Below are positions 7,003 to 10,365 of a stretch of 10,365 nucleotides of DNA, piece by piece; the stretch's first letter is position 1, and each line of letters begins with the position of its first letter. A program made the position numbers and the translations under genes. The stretch spans positions 1-10,365 of the forward strand of contig JAHFVB010000125.1 of the NCBI GenBank assembly GCA_023264755.1, in the 5' to 3' direction. This DNA comes from Mycobacterium sp. GTDB lineage: Bacteria > Actinomycetota > Actinomycetes > Mycobacteriales > Mycobacteriaceae. The notes below the pieces were generated by a model. The model did no database searches. It was not told where the DNA came from and worked only from the letters and a program-made list of their open reading frames with translations.

Positions 7003-7971
7003 ATGTGGGCTCATCGGCTGACGGCGCCCTACACCTTCGAGCGGACGCAGATTCCCGAACCCACTGCGGAAGCCCTCACCGAAGGTCACGTGCTGCTTCG
7101 CTTTCTGGCGGCGGGGATCTGCGGTAGCGACCTGCCCGCGTTCCGCGGAGCGCAGGGCAAGCTACCCGGTGACACCGGGCTCAGCGCCGCCGAGCTCAAC
7201 GGGTTTCCAGCCCACGAGATCGTCGGCGAGGTACTCGCCAGCCGACATCCCGCCCATCGACCGGGCGACCGGGTCGTCGGCTGGGCGTCCGGATTCGATG
7301 CACTGATGGCGCTGGTGGTCGCCGACGGTGACGGGCTGGCCTCGTATGACGCCGCGCTGACCCCGGCCCAGGCGGTCGGTTTGCAACCGTTGGCCTGCGT
7401 GCTCTACGCGACCGAACAACTTCCCGACCTGACCGGGCGGCACGTGGCCGTCGTCGGACAGGGTTCGATCGGATTGCTGTTCTCGTATGTCGCCAAGGCC
7501 GCCGGCGCCGCCCAGGTCACCGGTGTCGATCCCGTCGACCGTTCGGTCGTCGGACCGGCGTTCGGAGTCGACACCGTGGTGCGGGCCACCAGCGATCGCT
7601 GGATCCGGCAGCTCGAGCCCGAGCACAAGCCCGACGTCGTCATCGAAGCCGTCGGCCATCAGGTGGCGACGTTGGGCCACGCCATCGAGGCGGCAGCCTT
7701 CGGTGGCACCGTCTTCTACTTCGGGGTCGCCGACGACGACACGTACCCGATCAGCATCCGGACCATGCTGCGCCAGAACCTGACGTTGAAATCCGGTGTG
7801 ACGCTTGAGCGGCGGCGAGTATTGCACAAGGCCGACGCCTTCGCCCGCGCACATCCCGACCTGTTGCCCAACTACCTCACCCACACGTTCGGGGTCGAGG
7901 ACGTGCAGTCGGCCTTCGAGCTGGCCTGCCGCCCGGTGGCGGAGCGGGTCAAGATTGCGGTGGCGGTATGA
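7003..7971 (+). CDS. Medium-chain (zinc-type) alcohol dehydrogenase-like protein
   Basis: A 322-residue MDR-superfamily oxidoreductase, slightly short because the structural-zinc loop with four cysteines is missing. The N-terminal catalytic domain shows GICGSD (Cys40) and PAHEIVGEV (His71, Glu72), usual catalytic-zinc ligands. At the position where sorbitol-dehydrogenase-like enzymes carry Glu before PL(A/S), this protein has Gln128 (LQPLACVL). The Rossmann fold has GQGSIG (152-157), and Asp176 at the end of the second strand suggests NAD rather than NADP. It would oxidise an alcohol, probably one made by the P450s, or reduce a carbonyl. The ATG at 7003 follows GGAGGTG closely. It starts two bases after the P450 stop and overlaps the aldolase by ATGA, so it is translated within the operon. 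The family is firm; the substrate is unknown. Confidence 0.9.
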   Translation: MWAHRLTAPYTFERTQIPEPTAEALTEGHVLLRFLAAGICGSDLPAFRGAQGKLPGDTGLSAAELNGFPAHEIVGEVLASRHPAHRPGDRVVGWASGFDALMALVVADGDGLASYDAALTPAQAVGLQPLACVLYATEQLPDLTGRHVAVVGQGSIGLLFSYVAKAAGAAQVTGVDPVDRSVVGPAFGVDTVVRATSDRWIRQLEPEHKPDVVIEAVGHQVATLGHAIEAAAFGGTVFYFGVADDDTYPISIRTMLRQNLTLKSGVTLERRRVLHKADAFARAHPDLLPNYLTHTFGVEDVQSAFELACRPVAERVKIAVAV

Positions 7972-8753
7972 CCTCCAAAATGGGGCAGGCGCTGGCGGCC
8001 CGACCGCGGGTCTTCGGCGGCTGGGTGGTCGGTCCGACGCTGATCGGACCGGAGTCGTTTGCGCAAACGGGCTACGACTACGTCGGATTCGACGCCCAGC
8101 ACGGCTATCTCGACGACGCCGACGTCGCGCTGCTGCTGAACCGGCTCGAACACGTGCCGATCGCCACCGCCGTTCGCCTACCGTCGCCGGCGCCCGCACC
8201 GATCGGCCGCGTACTCGACGCGGGGGCCGACGCGATCATCGTCGCCATGGTCGAAACTGCCCAGCAGGCCGCCGAGGCGGTCGCCGCGACACGGTTCGCC
8301 CCGCGTGGGACGCGCAGCTTCGGACCGCTGAGGGCCAGCATGGGCCTCGACGTCGGTGCGCTGGAAGCCCGCACGAGCGTCTACGCGATGGTGGAAACGG
8401 CGGCGGGCGTGACCGCCGTCGACGAGATCTGTTCTGTCGCAGGGCTGTCGGGCATCTACGTCGGCCCGGCCGATCTGGCCATTTCGATGGGACACGGGCC
8501 GACCGAGGCCTGGACCCGGCCAGACGTGCTGACGGCGATGGGCCGGTGCGTGTCCTCCGCGAACGCGGCCGGTCTGGTCGCCGGCGTACACGCCGGCGAC
8601 GGAACACTGGGCAGGACCGCCGCGAACCTGGGGTTTCGGATGATCACGCTAGCCTCGGAGGCGCAGGCGCTGCGCCATGGCGCAGCAGGCCAGCTGTCCG
8701 CCGCCAAGGCCGGAGCTGGCGAGACCGCCCAGGGCACCGGGGGATACCCATGA
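7968..8753 (+). CDS. HpcH/HpaI-family aldolase/citrate lyase-type protein
   Basis: A 261-residue TIM-barrel protein of the HpcH/HpaI family, class II metal-dependent enzymes that make or break carbon-carbon bonds next to a pyruvate-like enolate. The key residues match HpaI in order and almost in number: His45 in FDAQHG, Arg70 in TAVRLP, metal ligands Glu143 (AMVETAAG) and Asp169 (VGPADLA), and the GADAIIVAMVE stretch. The tail after about residue 240 is low-complexity and Ala/Gly-rich. The gene overlaps both neighbours by ATGA, so it is tightly coupled to the dehydrogenases. In this cluster it could cleave a hydroxy-oxo acid formed after ring opening, or act on a related acid; family members also include 2-keto-3-deoxy-sugar-acid and macrophomate-type enzymes. 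The substrate is unassigned. Confidence 0.9.
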   Translation: MTSKMGQALAARPRVFGGWVVGPTLIGPESFAQTGYDYVGFDAQHGYLDDADVALLLNRLEHVPIATAVRLPSPAPAPIGRVLDAGADAIIVAMVETAQQAAEAVAATRFAPRGTRSFGPLRASMGLDVGALEARTSVYAMVETAAGVTAVDEICSVAGLSGIYVGPADLAISMGHGPTEAWTRPDVLTAMGRCVSSANAAGLVAGVHAGDGTLGRTAANLGFRMITLASEAQALRHGAAGQLSAAKAGAGETAQGTGGYP

Positions 8754-9490
8754 GCTCCAAGACATCCCAGCGGGTGGCGCTGGTGACGGGGGCCGCGCGC
8801 GGACAAGGGGCGGCCATCGTCGCTCGGCTGCTGGCCGACGGATTCCGGGTCGGGGCCTGCGACGTCCGGAGCGACGAATTGCAGTCCACCACGTCGGCAT
8901 TGGCCAACGTCGATGCACTCGCCGTGCCCCTCGACGTCACCTCGGCCGAGCAGTGGGGGCTGGCCGTCGCCGCCGTTGTCGATCGATTCGGCTCATTGAC
9001 CACCCTGGTGAACAACGCGGGCGTGCTGCACCGGGCGGCCATCGCCGACGAGACCCCCGAGGGCTTCGAACGCAGTTGGCGGGTGAATTGCCTGGGCCCC
9101 TTCCTCGGGATCCAGGCCGTGCTCCCGCAGCTGCGGGAGGCCGACGGTGCATCGATCGTCAACACCTGCAGCACGGGCGCGCTCCGGCCGTTCCCCAACC
9201 ATTCCGCCTACGGCTCGTCGAAATGGGCGTTGCGCGGGCTGACCCAGCTCGCGGCGGCCGAACTGGCGCCCTCGGGCATCAGGGTGAACGCGGTCCTTCC
9301 TGGTCCTGTCGAAACGCCGATGCTCGCCCCCGACGTCCAGCGCCGGCTCGCGGAGACCGCGACCAGCGGCCGACTCGGCAAGCCGATGGAGATCGCCGAC
9401 GCAGTTGCATTCCTGGTGTCCGAGCACGCGTCGTTCGTCACCGGCGCGGAGCTGGTGGTCGACGGCGGCCAATCGCTTCGGATCGGATGA
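8750..9490 (+). CDS. Short-chain dehydrogenase/reductase (SDR)
   Basis: A 246-residue classical SDR. Visible motifs: cofactor loop TGAARGQG (13-20); Asp38 at the end of the second strand, which favours NAD(H); DV at 62-63; NNAG (88-91); and the catalytic set Asn113, Ser141, Tyr154 and Lys158 (YGSSK). PGPVETPM (184-191) follows, and the C-terminal VTGAELVVDGG is typical of FabG-like and hydroxysteroid-dehydrogenase-like members. It would interconvert a secondary alcohol and a ketone. Lying directly before a Baeyer-Villiger-type monooxygenase and overlapping it by ATGA, it is a good candidate to supply that enzyme's ketone substrate. GGGGGA at 8739-8744 is the ribosome-binding site, five bases before the ATG, which overlaps the aldolase stop. 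The family is certain; the exact substrate is not. Confidence 0.94.
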   Translation: MSSKTSQRVALVTGAARGQGAAIVARLLADGFRVGACDVRSDELQSTTSALANVDALAVPLDVTSAEQWGLAVAAVVDRFGSLTTLVNNAGVLHRAAIADETPEGFERSWRVNCLGPFLGIQAVLPQLREADGASIVNTCSTGALRPFPNHSAYGSSKWALRGLTQLAAAELAPSGIRVNAVLPGPVETPMLAPDVQRRLAETATSGRLGKPMEIADAVAFLVSEHASFVTGAELVVDGGQSLRIG

Positions 9491-10365
9491 GCCCGATGTC
9501 GAGCGGTCCCTCCGTGGGCATCATCGGAGCCGGCCCCGGTGGCTTGGCCTTGGGCATCTTCCTGCGCAAGGCGGGTTTTCGCGACTTCACCATCTTCGAC
9601 CGCGAGGACGGGGTCGGCGGAACGTGGCGGATCAACAGCTACCCAGGGTTGGCCTGCGACGTGAAGTCGCACCTGTATTCGTTCTCGTTCGACAAGAACG
9701 CCAACTGGTCACGACTGTGGTCGGGGCAGCCCGAGCTCCTGGCCTACTTCGAACGCTGCGCACAGCGGTATGGCCTCGGCCCGCACCTGGCGCTCGACAC
9801 CGAGGTCGTATCGGCACACTGGGACGCGGATTCGCGAACGTGGCGGTTGACGACCTCGACGGGCGCCGAGCACACCTTCGACGTCGTCGTATCGGCCGTC
9901 GGCCTCTTCACTCAGCCGACGATGCCGACCCTCAGCGAGGAGCAGCCCTTCGCGGGCACGGTGCTGCACACGGCCCGCTGGGACCACACCCTGGACCTGA
10001 CCGACCGGAAGGTCGCCGTGCTAGGGACGGGATCGACTGCAGCACAGCTGGTTCCGGAGGTCGTCAAGGTCGCCGAGAAGGTCTACTCGATACAGCGGTC
10101 CCCGACGTGGATTCTGCCCAAGGCCGACCGTGCGTACACCGTGCGAGAGCAGTGGGTCTTCGGGCACGTCCCGTTCGCGAAGACGCTCTATCGCGCCCGG
10201 CTGTGGTGGCGCAGCGAATCCAACATCGCGGTGATCGAACACGGCAGCGACAAGACGGCCGAGTTCCGCGCGACGGCCGCCGCGATGCTCGAGCAGGCCG
10301 TCGCCGACCCGGCCCTTCGCAATCGACTCACCCCCGAAACCCCGCTTGGCTGCAAGCGATTGGTG
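9487..10365 (+). CDS. Flavin-dependent monooxygenase, Baeyer-Villiger type, 5' part
   Basis: The first 293 codons of an FAD- and NADPH-dependent monooxygenase, open to the window edge; the family is usually about 480-550 residues, so roughly the C-terminal 40% is missing. Visible motifs: FAD-binding GAGPGG (14-19); GGTWRINSYPGLACDVKSHL (44-63), typical of the class; the Baeyer-Villiger fingerprint FxGxxxHxxxWD (Phe155, Gly157, His161, Trp165, Asp166); the second dinucleotide motif GTGSTA (180-185); and IQRSPTWILPKAD (202-214). Such enzymes insert oxygen beside a ketone, giving an ester or lactone. The ATG at 9487 overlaps the SDR stop (ATGA); an ATG at 9496 is an alternative start. A ketone from the SDR as substrate and the SMP-30 protein as lactonase would fit, but this is inferred. 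Confidence 0.93.
   Translation, partial: MSPMSSGPSVGIIGAGPGGLALGIFLRKAGFRDFTIFDREDGVGGTWRINSYPGLACDVKSHLYSFSFDKNANWSRLWSGQPELLAYFERCAQRYGLGPHLALDTEVVSAHWDADSRTWRLTTSTGAEHTFDVVVSAVGLFTQPTMPTLSEEQPFAGTVLHTARWDHTLDLTDRKVAVLGTGSTAAQLVPEVVKVAEKVYSIQRSPTWILPKADRAYTVREQWVFGHVPFAKTLYRARLWWRSESNIAVIEHGSDKTAEFRATAAAMLEQAVADPALRNRLTPETPLGCKRLV

Noticed and set aside
7162..8199. A 345-codon minus-strand open frame across the dehydrogenase/aldolase junction
   Set aside because: It crosses two certain plus-strand genes and has no domain signature.
7805..8749. An N-terminal extension of the SDR frame
   Set aside because: It lies over the aldolase in another frame and lacks any domain; the SDR cofactor motif is at residues 13-20 when the ATG at 8750 is used.

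Overview
The window looks like a high-GC actinobacterial chromosome, most likely Mycobacterium or a close relative. The proteins, the GTG starts and the dense ATGA-coupled operons fit this. No rRNA, tRNA, CRISPR array, insertion sequence or transposase is visible. No stretch longer than about 195 bases lacks a gene.

Left edge (2-592): the 3' end of rlmN, a conserved housekeeping gene. It converges, with a 13-base gap, on a TetR-family regulator (606-1196, minus). From there to the right edge every gene belongs to what looks like one accessory catabolic cluster. It contains a CaiB/BaiF-type CoA transferase (1392-2579, +), a first cytochrome P450 (2726-3982, +), and a minus-strand pair of an SMP-30/gluconolactonase-type hydrolase (4806-5669) and a TesB-like double-hotdog thioesterase (3986-4801). 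A tightly coupled plus-strand operon follows: a second P450 (5753-7000), a medium-chain dehydrogenase (7003-7971), an HpcH/HpaI aldolase (7968-8753), an SDR dehydrogenase (8750-9490) and a Baeyer-Villiger-type flavin monooxygenase (9487 to the edge, incomplete).

The most notable signal is non-coding. A 29-bp element of form TTACAAA-N8-CAARTGTMAS occurs once in each of the three promoter regions of the cluster: 1305-1333, 2639-2667 and 5658-5686. Its outer arms are inverted (TTACA and TGTMA), as in a TetR operator. At the first two sites it ends exactly 58 bases before the start codon. The cluster is therefore probably one regulon under the adjacent TetR protein.

The enzyme set suggests oxidation of a cyclic, terpenoid- or steroid-like compound. 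P450 hydroxylation would be followed by alcohol oxidation (MDR or SDR), Baeyer-Villiger oxygen insertion to a lactone, hydrolysis by the SMP-30 protein, then CoA transfer, thioester hydrolysis and retro-aldol cleavage. The substrate and the order of steps are inference; no ferredoxin or ferredoxin reductase for the P450s lies in the window.
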